Shown here piece by piece: positions 1 through 26,200 of a stretch of 64,000 nt of DNA; the first letter of the stretch is position 1, and each line of letters starts with the position of its first letter. The notes below the pieces were generated by a model. That model worked only from the letters and a program-made list of their open reading frames with translations. It searched no databases and was not told the origin of the DNA. The stretch is from Larus michahellis. Its lineage: Eukaryota; Chordata; Aves; Charadriiformes; Laridae. Position numbers and translations under genes: made by a program. Location of the stretch: the NCBI RefSeq assembly GCF_964199755.1, contig NC_133896.1:93062200-93126199 (forward strand), read 5' to 3'.

Positions 1-235
1 GAAGGAAACAACACGTTTTATAGAAGACGTCAGGACAGTGCAAGTCTTTAGTAAAGCCCCAAAGCTGGTGACAATCTTAAATATGGAAAGATTGGCTTTT
101 CTCCATTATACATATTGAACTAGTAGTTCCTTCCATGAGAATGTTGATTGTGACTCCTTCACAGCCACAATTAAGCACAACCCAAGTAAGCTAAAAGTAA
201 TAAAGGTCCCTGAAAGCCCATATTATTTTCTTCAG

Positions 236-13042
<12,807 letters not shown>

Positions 13043-13214
13043 AGTAGCAAGCTTTTCTCTCCTTTTCAGAAATGCATAAATGGGTGTTTTCAAAAGCACA
13101 ACAAACAAACAATTTAAGATTATGACACTAAAAGCAATTTACATCAGAGTAACAGGTTTTTGAAAAGTGGGGAAAGGAAGAATGGTAAGCTCAGAAAGAT
13201 GTGGCTTTTAAAAA

Positions 13215-13220
13215 AATAAA
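13215..13220 (+). terminator. SPAG17: Candidate SPAG17 polyadenylation signal AATAAA
   Basis: An AATAAA hexamer lies 173 bases past the SPAG17 stop codon in A-rich DNA. It is the first canonical hexamer after the stop. There is no transcript evidence, and the region is A-rich enough for chance. Confidence 0.45.
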
Positions 13221-16200
13221 TGAAAATAATAGTAACTCTTTTCCCACCACCCCTAATGGAAATCCTCTATAACGTTTTTTGAACCTATCTGGTGGTACAG
13301 CCTCACGGGCAACAAAACCATGTATCAGCTTGGATACTATACAGACAAATGAGACAATCCCTGTGTCAGCGGAGGCGCAAGAACAGAAGTGCATGAATGC
13401 TATCAGAAATCAGCCCAGTTCAGTGGGCTTTTAACTGAGGATAGAGGTGGAGTAAAAGAAAACAGCAAAGTCAAAAACTACTATTTCTCTTTCCTTTTTG
13501 CTCCAGAAACTATAATTATTTTTTAGATAAAATTACAGGCTCATTTTTAAGGGCAAGTTCAGAAGAAAGTGTGAAGTTCTGTTTGACTTTTAACCAAATT
13601 TGCACTTAAAAGCCTGGGAGAAGAGGTCTTCTGGAAACCTACAAAAGAAGTAGCAAGGCAAGATGCATCCAAACACACCAGAAACTTCACTCTTGGTAAT
13701 GGCCGCCTTTACCAAAGAAAGGAGAACTTCAAGGTCCTCTGAGACTCACCAGAGTGCTACCTAACAGCAACTCCATCAAGGCCTAAGATGCTCTGGAAGT
13801 GTCATTGGAACTCCCCAAATTTACTTCATAGTGACCCAAACAAGTCTTTCATGACCATTACTGCGGAGCTGAGTGAGACAGGACTGGTGGCACAGCAGCA
13901 GAAGCAGACCCTGCTCTGTTTCCACTCACGCAGTCCTCAGGCACGCAGTTGCAGGCCAGCCTCCTAAATACGTGCCCTTCCCCAATATTTTACCTGGTCT
14001 TTAATCTTTGAGCTGAGGGCAGTAGTCCAGATGCAAGTTACTTCACAGATTTATTTCGAGAATTTATTCCAGCCTCCACACATATTATTTTAGTTACATA
14101 AATGTGCAGGAATGGTTCAATCCTTAACATTATATTCCACCTGTGTTAACCAATGACGCTTATGAGTGCCGCCCACAAGGATACCCCCAGGGTGGGATGG
14201 CAGCAACAGTCCGGGCAGTTCCTACAAGCTCCAAGCCGCGGTTCCGGATTACACTACCCCGAAAGCTTTCCAGTTAATGTAAGTACTGGATGCAGTGATA
14301 CCAGCCGTAAATTAAAATATGTTTGTTTTACCTCCTCTTGGCTTCTGATCCACATCATCAACAAACCTCATGCAACTGACAGCAAAGCTGTCATGCACAC
14401 ACCACACAGACATGACTAATTAAGACAAGAAAAGGGAAGCTGCGGATGGCATTAACCAAAGGACTCACTGCGAGAGATGTACAGATTACAACTGCGCACA
14501 GCAGAGCCTCCCCGGTCCTGTCCCAAATCCTTCACTTAACTGTCTCCACATTAAACACATCATTGAGCCTCCTGGCAGCAGGAGGCTGGATTTATTGCAG
14601 TTAAGCCCTAATAAATCAGCCTCTCTTTAACACTCTTCACTTTTTAAAACCGTGTCTTGCTGCTGACCCTTTGACACTGACGGCAAGTCTAATAAGGGGC
14701 AGGAGTCTTACAGACAGACAGGGCAACCTTAACATAACAAGTTCAAGCACACACAGCCCTCTGCACACATCGTTCCATACAGCACACTTCTGTAGCCTTA
14801 GAGAATCAGACTATATGGAGAATGGGTAAGTCTTCCCTGCCAACAAGAAAGCCTTATCGGGAACTTCTCCCCAAGCCACCAGGCAACATACTGAACATTA
14901 GGCTGGTGTTTCATCTCACCCATATCAGCTCAGGCACTCAACAACACAATCGATGGTGACAGTTTATAAACAGGAACCCTATGGATGTTTCTTCTCTCCT
15001 CAGCTCGAGTCCCCGTTTGCCTCATATAAGTAACACTGACATCATCTTTTTCTTTCAACTTTAACATCTGTAAGTCTGCCATGTTATCTTACAAGTCAAT
15101 AAAGAAATCCCATCTGTATCTCATTTCCTCTCCTCTGGAGAAAATGAAAAGTGACCACGTCAGTCAGTTCTCAAAAGAAACTTCTTAGAGACACATGCAC
15201 CTCTGACTGCTGCATCTGCTCTAGGACTGCCCAGAGTACATCAAACATAGCGGGGGTTTCCCTGTTTAAATATCTTCTTACCTTTTCTAGTGGGGAATTT
15301 TACCCCGAGAGTAACGTGCAATTATAGTCTAGAAGAACAGCAAATTTAATGCCTTCCAGCTTAGGAAGCGAAGCTCACCAGTGAGGGCAATTCAGACAAA
15401 CTTCTCTCGCTTCATGTTGAAGTGGAAGAGAAGCAATCACCCAGTCAGTTCAAATTTCAGTGAGACACCCTCTTGTTCCGACAGTCCCAAGAGAAATTCT
15501 GATCAGTGCCATCTCCCATTAAAAGCTCCAAAGGGAGAGAAATTAACTACATGGTATTCTCCTCCCACGTGGCTAATCCAGCTAATCATAGTTGCTGTCC
15601 CCATAGCCAGATCTGCCTTTTGTTCTGACAAAGTCTTTTTGTGAATTGCTAACACTTACTGAAGCTGGCTATGGCTACACCATGCTACCCAAGCAACTGT
15701 ACCAAATGCCTCTTCAAACATTCCTCCCCACAAAATCTCCTGGACTCAAAACCATATCCATCACAAACACACCAATGAACTCTGGACTGGTTGGTTTAGT
15801 CTCACAAAACATGAAACGCTGACGCTCCTAGGTTAACTCCTGTATTTGGTTAAGTAGTCGTGTTCAACTATCCAGAATAGAAACAGTTAAGTCTTTGCAG
15901 AGGCACTGTCACAACTTTTTTAAGTTTGTATCACCTTTCCAGGTGGTTATCACCAGAGCCAATGATTCTCTTACTGAAACCTAGAAAGCTTCCCTGCAAT
16001 CACAAATCACAAGAAAAAAATCCCCTGACTTAATCACAAAAAAAATAATCCCCTGACTTAATCACAAATTTGCTACACTTCCTAGTAGAGACCAAAAAGC
16101 AGAAAATCACTGATGAAGCATCACCTGATGAAACTTAGTCATATCTCATTTGTATTTTCTTAGTTATTTCTCATTTATATTTAAAACATTTCACGAAGAT

Positions 16201-19200
16201 TTTCTTAATACACTTAAATACTGCATAGGAAGCTGCCCATGAAAGCCTTCAGTATTCCTAAGTAGACTGCCCATCATGAACTCCTGGTCATAATTTTTAA
16301 GCCACTCGATTTGTGAAATAAATAAAAGCAAACAATCTAGTTGAAGCCCACGTGAGAACCCTTTCTCATGTTGTTCCCTTCCAACAGCAAGAGTTCTACT
16401 GAAGCCAGCCCCTAGCAATCCCAGCGCTCACCCAACACTTGCAAAGAATCTGGACATAATTACTGGGTTTGCTTCAGCCACTGTACAAAGGTAGAGTTGG
16501 GGTTTGGGTTTTTTTCCCTTTCCTTTCATGTTAATTTTCTCTCCTCTTTCACTACAGGTCAGAGCCCTAGAAGAATAACAAGAAGATCAACAATACTGAA
16601 ATATCTGAATTTTAGTCCAACGTTATGGAAACATCCCAACCTAGACTTTTTCATTTATTTAACCAGATTAACATGAATAAATATTTTGTCTGTCCCCTAT
16701 TAATGGGAAAGGTGGTCCAAAAGTTGCACAGCCTTCTGACGCAGCCGTCTGAAATGCAAACAGTGGAAAGATTACTGTATTTCAACCCCAACTTTTGATA
16801 CTCTGTACTTCAGAAGAGTGAGAAACGGTTCCCAATAGGTTTATTTTGTTTTTAAAAGGGGTTAGGTTTCTATAACCTGTTCTGAGGCACCTGAAATCTT
16901 GTACTGAGCATGCAGCAGGTTTCACTAAAGTCAACTGGTTCTTCAAGAAAGAGCTGCTGATCTGCTCTGGTCTTCAAGTTCTTAAGTTTCTGTTTGCTTT
17001 CACAATCATAGGCTTAACTTTCTGTGTGTTCACCTACCTTTAATTAGCTGCAGACACCAGATGGGGATTATGAGTACACAAAGGTACACTCGACTGAGAA
17101 GAATGGACAGAGAGGGATTCTCTTCTATCCTCTCTCGTTCACTATCAGACACGATCATCTTCAAATGCTCATCTGCACATCTCCCTTCATAGTAGAAGAC
17201 TGAGCGACTTGGAGATGGCCTTTTTCCCTCTCTATTCCTATTTACACAGTCGTGACTAAAAGAAACATCTCAGTCTCTTTGTGAGACACCGTATTTGTAT
17301 ATCCAAGCACAGTTCAGCTTTCTTTTTATTAATTCATTTCCAAAGACTTGTTTCCTGTGTTTCATCCTTTTACCAGCATGTGACATCCCGAGAGATGGGG
17401 AATTTTCCTTGATGCATGCACATGACTTGTTCTCTCAGAACTTTACAATGACTGAGAATCCCATGACTGGGGATTAAATAAGAGCTTTTACCGGCATGAA
17501 ATATGAATGCCAGTTTTGGACTCTCCTCTCACTGTTAAGTGAGACACATATTGTAACAATACACATTTTAAGTTATCCCTTTATTTGCAAGTGCTTTCCC
17601 ACTCAGGTTTGTAAATCCCGGGGATTTCACCTTAGAAAGGGCAAGTTGAGGTACCCAAAGATACCACGATTCTAGTATATCAGTGGATTGTTGGCACAGG
17701 ACAGACCTCTTCCATTTAAAACATATGCTGAGCTCCCTCAGTAGCCATCCGAGTACTCCATTGGTGTTTTCCACTGCCCCACCAGACATGACTATTTGTC
17801 TGTCAGCTCTCTGAGTCAGATTTGACCTATTAACCAAAGCCGAAAGCCAGCTCAGGAGTGTGCCAGAACAGACACCCACCCGGGGGCATTGTTTCAGCCT
17901 ACCCACAGAGGAGAAAACACCGCAAGAAGCAGTGTCAAACTTGATCCAGGATTCTGCAACAGCAGTGATTTTGCTACTGACTCTGCTGATTTCTGCCCTG
18001 ATACTTTTCAGTTTTTTTCAGTTTTCTGCAGACACAGACAACAGTCCTACATCAGTCCCCTTGGGATTGCATTCCGGGCACGGAGGCCAGCCACTGTTGC
18101 TGGTACAGACTGGTCACAAGTGCTACAAATCAGAGAAGCAGAGGGAAAGTTCAATGGGGAAGCCTGTGTCAGCACAGAGAGAGGACAACCATTTTCCACC
18201 ACCTCAAAGACCTTTTCTTCCAAGGATTCCTCCCAAATCCCAGTGACAGCAAAGACAAAAGTGAAGGAATTCAAACTCCTCCAACTTAGATCAAAGGAGA
18301 TGCCTGTCATCATCATGAGATAGATAACTCTGCATCACAAGTCACTCTTCTATACCACCATCTACCTCCTTGTCATCAGTCCCTGAGTTCATGTGCACCT
18401 GTAGCCACGTTTCTTTCTTCTCCCAGGTCTCCCAGAGCATCAAAGAGCAGCTCATTAGGTAGGTTCCGTAACATTTATCTCCCTACATTCATCATCCTAC
18501 AGGGCCCCCTCTCCCTCCCACTGCAGTAATCCCTCTTATGAGGGTCTCCTTTGGGAGGAGTAAAGGAATAAAACACACTAAAATAGAATAGAATACACTA
18601 AGATGACACAGAACACAACAGAATAGGTCAGAATGGAGACGTGTTTAAGTGAAGCCGTTTGATCACAAGTTTCATACCTATCTAGACAAATATAAAATTA
18701 TAGGCACCTAGAAACAACTGCCAGAGCTGTATGAAGACTGCTATTTCCATAAAGCGTCTGAGACCCACTTCCTGGAATTAGAGGATGAAGTGCTGCTGTA
18801 AAAAAAAAAAAATCCAGAGCCTGAAGAAGAGAGTGAACCATCAGGCCCCTGACAAAGTTATTTACTAACACCAGTTATTCTAAGAGGTGTGGTTATTACA
18901 CCTGAGGTACTGCCAAAAGATTGACCAACTGGACTGTTTGCCCAATTGCGCATAATTGCTAGTAATAGAGAACCTAAGTCAAAGACAGTGGTCAGTAACA
19001 ACTGGTAGGCAATTAAAAATCCATATGAAACTCAAGTTAGAAGTCCAGCTTTGTGTACCCGAGTCGGACATGTAAGTCCAACAGTCACCAAAGTACTCAG
19101 AAGCAGCCCCCACCACATCCACTAAACCTGTGGTCACTGGTAAAAACAACAGCATGTACTACAAACTAATGATTTACCAACAGCAGCAGAGACTTGCTCA

Positions 19201-19480
19201 CTTTATCCTGCCCCGCTGCGAAAATAAATAATTTTATCTGATAGTACAACATTGCAACAATTCAGGGCAATTTCTAAAAACCGGAGCAAATACAACACAA
19301 ACAACCCACACATCTTATGCTCAGTCTGCCAACTCCAGGAACAGCACAATCCTGGATGGCAGCCCTTTCATTTGCTCCCAGATTCCATTCTCCGGAAAAA
19401 ATCTTTTGAGAAGTGAACACACAGGGCAAGGCAGTTGAGGCTTTACTAGAGAAATATCAGGACAAAACTCCATGAACAAA
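13221..19480. other. Intergenic region between convergent SPAG17 and WDR3
   Basis: Six kilobases with no exon chain, tRNA, CR1 piece or long conserved frame that I can recognise. It contains a short near-perfect tandem duplication at 16020-16068, an ATAGAAT-rich patch near 18583-18640, and a small CpG-containing patch with a CCAAT box at 14150-14275. Open frames on both strands (for example 17860-18323) show no family features. Confidence 0.65.
16020..16068. repeat. Two-copy tandem duplication, unit about 28 bp
   Basis: The 20-mer tcccctgacttaatcacaaa occurs at 16021-16040 and again at 16049-16068, separated by an A-rich spacer. Confidence 0.9.
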
Positions 19481-19510
19481 GTTGTCACAGAAAGCATATA
19501 AAAATGTGTC

Positions 19511-19516
19511 TTTAAT
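19511..19516 (-). terminator. WDR3: Candidate WDR3 polyadenylation signal ATTAAA
   Basis: The minus strand reads ATTAAA 547 bases past the WDR3 stop. No AATAAA was seen on the minus strand between the stop and this point. Unconfirmed. Confidence 0.35.
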
Positions 19517-20062
19517 AGAGTGCAGCCATGTTTTTCCCTGTCCCACTAAAAAGCGAGTGGCTGCAGACCAAGTTCTGACACTTTGGTGGAAGTCATGAAG
19601 CTTTGCCCAGAGGCTCAAAGCAGTGCCACAAACCACCAGCAGGTGTCAAAACAGCATAAAATCTTGCCAGCTGCCTTCTCTGGACAGGACATGGTCTCAC
19701 CAGCAGGTCATGTGCTGGACTCACTCCACTGGGTCAACGCTGCCAGAATGAGCTGATCTCTTCCGCAGCAGAAATCAACTCCATTTCTAACAGGCATTCC
19801 ACTGGAGGAAAAGTGGGTGCACCTTTGACAGGCACCTCAGAAATAGTTCAAATGCATACATTTGCAGCAGACCAGCGAGTTCATCTCAGAGACAACCATT
19901 CTCAGTTGGGTTTATATGCTGGGTTATACCACATGGGGAGGGGACAGACTTGGTCCCAGTCACCAGACATCGCCACAGATGTTCAGCCACAGGAACACTT
20001 CCATGGCCAGCACTGAGGTTACATGACCCCATCCAGGTGCTTTGGGTCTTGGGCAGCAAATG

Positions 20063-20224
20063 CTACAGCACTGCAAGAACCATCTTCTCTTTCTCTTTCT
20101 TTTTCCTCTTCCTCTTCTTCTCCTCAAAACGGTCCGTAGCATCAGCAAAAAACGCCACCTCATCCTTGGCCTCTATCTCCCTCTTCAGATACTGGAGCCC
20201 TGCCATGTTGAATCCCAGCACATC
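20063..20224 (-). CDS. WDR3: WDR3 terminal coding exon 26 with stop
   Basis: Fifty-three codons then TAG at 20065-20063. Reads [40 protein letters not shown] and ends KEKMVLAVL; basic nuclear/nucleolar tail. Acceptor tggtctgtctctacag. Confidence 0.98.
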   Translation of the reverse strand, partial: DVLGFNMAGLQYLKREIEAKDEVAFFADATDRFEEKKRKRKKKEKEKMVLAVL

Positions 20225-23200
20225 CTGTAGAGACAGACCAGCACCACAGTTGGGCACATCTCAAGCTTGTTAGGGCCAGAGGCTCCTGCACTGGCCACCC
20301 ACTACTAAGAAATGATGAAAGCAAGACAATCCACAGATTTAAATGAAGCAACACTATTTAAATGTAAACTTCATCTGAGTAGGACAACAGTCAGTCCTGC
20401 ACTCTGTTCCCCGCAGTTCTCTCTTAAGAGCAGCTATAATCCACTGTTTTTTCCGAAAGACAAGTTGCTGGCAGGCACCTGAAGTTGCCTCTGGGAAGAT
20501 GCACAGTCTGCATTATTTGAGAGACTAGCAGCCCACAGCAATGCCCAAGAGAAACAGAGAGCTTATTTACCTCCTACGTATTTAGAAACTAGCGAGCCAA
20601 AGCCCAAATACATACATCAAAGAAAATGAAGAGTAAATGAGGGAGGGAGCATGAGCACAGGCTCACCACTGGGCAGTCTCACATCAGGAACATAAGGAAA
20701 AGGCAGCCTGTTTGCACAGGGGGAAGGTGAAATGGGCTCAGACTCCCAACCAGCTCTCCCACTGGACACCAAACAACACATGCTCCCAGACAGGAGCAAA
20801 TAACCTGTTATTCCATATCCTGGAAAAGGGGAGGGTACAACACTTACCCGAGCCTCACTGACTCTGGAGATAGTAGTTTTCTTCAGATTTTCTATCACTG
20901 TCACCAGCATGTGGTTGCTTGTGATCTGCCCAAAATGTATCCTGGGAACAAAGGAGGCAGTGATACATTGCAGCATCGTTCTTAGAAACATCAGAAAGCC
21001 TCTCTCCTGAACGTCTATGTTCTGGACATAGGATTTTTCTTAACTTAGGTCTCCCCAGACTAGCCTTACATAAAAGGCATGGGCAGATTTACCTGGAAAA
21101 GCTATTTTCTGAAGCTTCTCTTTAACATACAGTGGTTCAAGGGGAAGATTTCTCTGAGGGCATGGGCTTTACAATGACGCTGTGTCAGTCAACAGTGCCA
21201 TTTCAGCCTTGATGCAGGATCTTTCATACCAATGAGACTTGGGGAACCAGAACCAGCAACCTCATCTGAGCATGTCAACAGTCTGCATCCAATCAATGCC
21301 TTCCCCTACGCCATTCACCGTGGTCTGCAGTGATTCTTTTATCTCCTGCAGAGACCACCTCTTTATTCCCAAGGGCGCTTCCCAAGAGCTTCAGGCCCAG
21401 AGACCTATGAGAAAGCCCAAATTTTCACCACGCTCTTATGCTACATGTGTTCACAGCATGCAATGTCATCTTTGCAGCTCCGAGAAACAGAGTGTATTCC
21501 CCAGCTCTGTGCTGTCCCAAGGCACTGACTCAGCACAAGAGCAAGGAGTACTTCTCTGTTCACGTAAATGGCACCAAGTAAGCTCACGACATGCACCAGC
21601 ATGAGGGGCCCAGAGGACTGGCAGGCCCACTACTGACCAGAGCCCTCTTAGGGCTTCCTCTGATCCAGGTTCTGGACAGCAATAGCAACTGAACTAAGAC
21701 TAGCAGCAGATCTGTCTGGGCAAATGAAAGACTCACTTGAGCAGGAAGAGGAGAGCTCGGCACAGGAGTTCAACTTCTGCACCCAGGTGAATATATTCAT
21801 TGAAGAGCCTGAGCAGGTCAGGGACATAAGAGAAGGGCAGCACCAGGAGAGACTCTTCCAGCTCACTGAGGAGAAAGCAAAGGGACAGAAGAATTTGTCT
21901 CAGCCACTGCACTGCTACAGATGAGTGGGAAACACTTCCATGTAGGCAGGTTCTGGTTCAAAAGCTGTGCTAAGCATTCATCACTGCTGGTCTGTGGCTG
22001 CTCACAAAGCACAGCGTAGCTGTCCAGACTAGGGCCAAGGCCAGCAGACATCATCTGGCACACGGAGCAGACACATAATCTTCCCTCCTCAGAACCCCCA
22101 AGCTGCTCTTCACATCTCCAAGCAGCTAACCCGCATACACAAGCTTCATCCAACACTCCCCACGGAAGGAACAATTTCCATTCCCCAATTCCATGCACTC
22201 TCCAAAAGAGGCTGCCAGGAACAGTAACTCCAGACTCTCTAGCCACTGCCCATACCCAGCACAAGAGACTGTTCCAGGACTCCAGCCAGTCCCCGGCCCA
22301 GAAATTCAGTACTCAGTCACAAACCTGTTCAGCAACAAGGCTCTTGGGACTCACCTTGACTTGACCTTCTTGAAAACTTCTAGCACATATGCAGAAGGCT
22401 GTAACAGAGGAAAGACACCAGCTCTGCATATCAAGAAACATTCCAGGACAAACATGTTGCCTTAAGGTCCATTTCACCCAGTTAAAAACATGCAATCACA
22501 TCTTAGATGGACAGATCAAGCTGAATGTAACAAAGAGGAAACCCCTTCAGCTTTAATCAGCTGCCAGTCTGAGAAGTCCTCCCTCCCCGAAACATAAACC
22601 CAGCCTTCTCAGGATACTCTAAACTGGTGAAGAGTATTGTGAAAAATCTAATTTATATTCAACCAGCTAAATCATCTCATATTCAGTTCAATGAATCTTG
22701 TACAAACTGGTTAAAAAGCTTGGTGAAACAGACAAATTATACATATAAAACCTTACACAAACTCAGGTATTTTGTGTAAGATGGCACAGCTCCTCTGGAA
22801 TATTCTGTAGCATGGCAACTGCACCCTCCTGGCAACAGAAGGGTGTGCCTTCAGGCACAGGAAAGGTTTGAACTAGCTTTCCCATATCTTGGAGAATACT
22901 ATAAACCGCTGGCTCATGATAAGGTATATGATAAGGTCATGGCTACCACCAGCATTATGTTTAACCCTGATGAGTTTAAACTTCCGTAACACACGTGCAA
23001 AATAAAAAAAAAAAAAACCAAACCAAAAAAAGCCACAAAACCAAAGCACCCACAAAAACAAAAACCCAAACTGTGTTCACTTTGCACAAGCAAAAGTGCT
23101 GAGTTTTCATTTCAAGTTGAACCAAGTAGTCCTCCCTCCCCACAGCAACCCCGTGTTTTGTCTCAGACAGCAAATCACCCAGCCCCCCTCCAGCTGAGAA

Positions 23201-26200
23201 TGGCCCACAGCCTGTGGCCTGGGCATCCCACTTACTGTAATATTTCCATAAGCACGGAGGATAGGATTGGCAGGAAAGGGAACCTGGAAACACAGAATGG
23301 GTTAGAATGAGGAAGGTGCGTGTGTGTACAAATGCATATTCACAGAGAAAACTTTAACCCACAGTAGAAAAGAGTTCTTATCAAGTGTCTTCCATCAATT
23401 CCCACACTTCTACCCTCCCAGAACATCACTGAAGGCCTCATTTGCAACCACCAGACAATCTCATTCTCAGATATATATGACTAATCCAAACATGTATGAA
23501 TTTTCTTCCACCTCTTAATTATCACTCTTCCCACTTATATCATAGAGCTTTATTTAGAAAGGAGTGTTGAGATGAAGGCAAAGAATTTGGGATGAATTTG
23601 CAGCAGCATGCCCTCCTAGGACAAAACTTACATCCTACTGTGACTTTAAATATAAAGATTGTTGGAAAGAACACACCACTAACTGTGCTCTGGAGCACAG
23701 TGACATTTTGTTCAGCAAACAAAAAAGTTTTCAGCAAATCTTTGCTATTTCCAGTTGTCCTGACTTTATCTGCCTGCTGAGCCTTTCCACCTGAGCTGGA
23801 AGGATACACCCAACACACCTTGGGATCGGTACATTCCTCAGTCTTTTACCTCTTTTCCTGCAGCTTTGCATATGGCCTTGTGTTCCTTTAGTTTTGCCAT
23901 CTCTTCTCTATACAGCTCGATAGCTTCCATGATCCGCTCAGCCTGTGCGGCACAAGAACGGCACATCAGTGACACCAGACAAGCCAAGGCAAAGCTCAAG
24001 TCCAACTGGACAAATGGAGGTGGAAGCAGAGGGGCTGACACAGAGCATCACAGGACATCTCGCTCGGAAAGGTAACACTGCTCCAGATTGCACCACTACC
24101 CTGAGCACATGAATGTCCTGAAGATGTCACACACCATCCACATTCTCCCCACTGTCCCGGGTGCTCTCTGCTGCAGCCTCAGTTGTTGCCTTGGCATTGA
24201 ATTCCACCCCCAGCAAGCGGGACACCTTTGAGGCACAAGCCAGGGTCGGGCCATTTTGACTATTCAGATTAAGGATTTCCTCTGCACTTACAAGAGCACC
24301 AGATTGTTGATATCTGCAGCCATGAAACTACCCACCCGCAAACCTTCCTGCTGTATTTCCCACCACAGGCACTGCAATACACTTCCACCTTCCACAGATG
24401 CCCACGGAATTGGGCAGCCCCTTCGGGGAGAGGCCTGATGCCTAGAGAACATTCCAGCTGCCTTGGGCTCCTTTGGGCTGCAAAATCCAAAGGGCAAGAG
24501 CAGCCCTGCCTGTCGCACACATGACAGGCAGAGAAAGCTGCAGCTACAGGAACCTCACACCTGGAGAGGAAATAAATCCTGGTGCCTGACTCTCCAGTGA
24601 GACCCTTCCCTGTTGGCCATGGAGCAGAACAGACTGCTCCTGCAGGCAGAAGCAATCTGCCTTTATGTGACAGCACAGGTTACTCCTCTTCAAACTGATG
24701 CTCCAACCCCATGACAGCCCCCATCCTTGAGAGACTGATGAAGACACAAAGCAATGCTGGTGGACCCACACAATCTTACCGCTTTGATGGTTTCAATAGT
24801 CTTCTTTCCTGCCAGCCCCGTCTCTCCTTGCGTCTCTCCAGCCACCTACAAAATACAGAGTTTGCAGCTCCCTCCCTGTGCAGCTGACACATGTAGGCAC
24901 ACCCTGCATCCTGCTACAGTCCATACTAAGAACATCAACCCCATTCCCTAAACTGGTCATTTATCTGGGGAAATACAGGATTTCCCAAGAGCACAGCTCT
25001 TCCTCAGGAACAGAGGCACCGTGCTAACACTGAGCTCTGGGAGACAGGTGAACACGCCTCTTGTTCTGCCAACAAAGCCCGAGTGATCCGATTAGTGTCA
25101 AAACGATCAGCAACACAACCCGAGCATCTGAGCAAGAGGGATCAGGCTTCCCCACCCATCCTGCACCACACAGACCTGGAAGCAGCTGTCAGAAGGCAGC
25201 CCAGCCTTGGTACAAAGCTGGTGTGGACCTGAACTGGGGAGATAGGACGGGCAACAGCACAGCAAGGTTTCAGTGCCCACAACTACTGTGTAGCAATTTG
25301 GCCAGCCCCACATGCTCTGCTAAAGTTGTCTGTAGGAAGTACCAGAGTCAATTGCATCATGGGGCAACCACAGCTCCAGCAGCACCTTCCCCCCCTGCAC
25401 CTCCTTAAAGCAACAAAATTATCGTCCTCTCTGACACCTCTTCTATGCCTCTTACAGAAATAGTTATTCCAGACTTTGTACAGTCAGACTGACACACACC
25501 CAGATGGTGCAACTCACCACAGGCTGCTCTTCCTTTGCCACACTCTCTTCATATTCAGCTTCTCGTTGCTACAGCAGATGAGAACACAACATATTAACAC
25601 AGGTGAGCAGGCAGCAAGCAAGGGTACAAGTCCCTTCCAGCCTGGTTGAGCAAGGGAGCCTGCAGCTTCATGCAGCCCATTGCAAAACCAGGACAAATCA
25701 GCAGAGATCAACAATGCCAGTGCAAAATGCCCACGTGTCCCTGGTCCCAGACCCACAGAGAACTCTGGAATCTCCCAGACAGAAAGAAATCAAGGTCTCT
25801 ACTCTGGATGCAGGAACAGCCCTTAGAAAGCGCACCAAGCTGAGACATAGACAACAGCAATTCAGTATCAGACCTCCCACGCAGCACAGAAGAAACAAGC
25901 CTAGAAAAGTCCCTGGGTTGCCCTAACCTACAAGAGGAAAGGACCTACTGTCTGGCATCTCTCACAGGAACAGGACTCCATCAGTGTGTAATTCACTACT
26001 GGTATATTCAAGCCCACTATGTTATTCAATTTTCACCCAACACACACTTTTCTGGCATCTGGAAAAGGAGATGTCTCTGTCTTTTCTTTTACCACCATCA
26101 TTCCTAGCACATCAACTACCGGGCATCAAGATGCTGCCTGTGGGTCACCTCAGCTCTCTGCAAACAGGCTGGGACAAAAAAAAACCCACAACATTTATTG

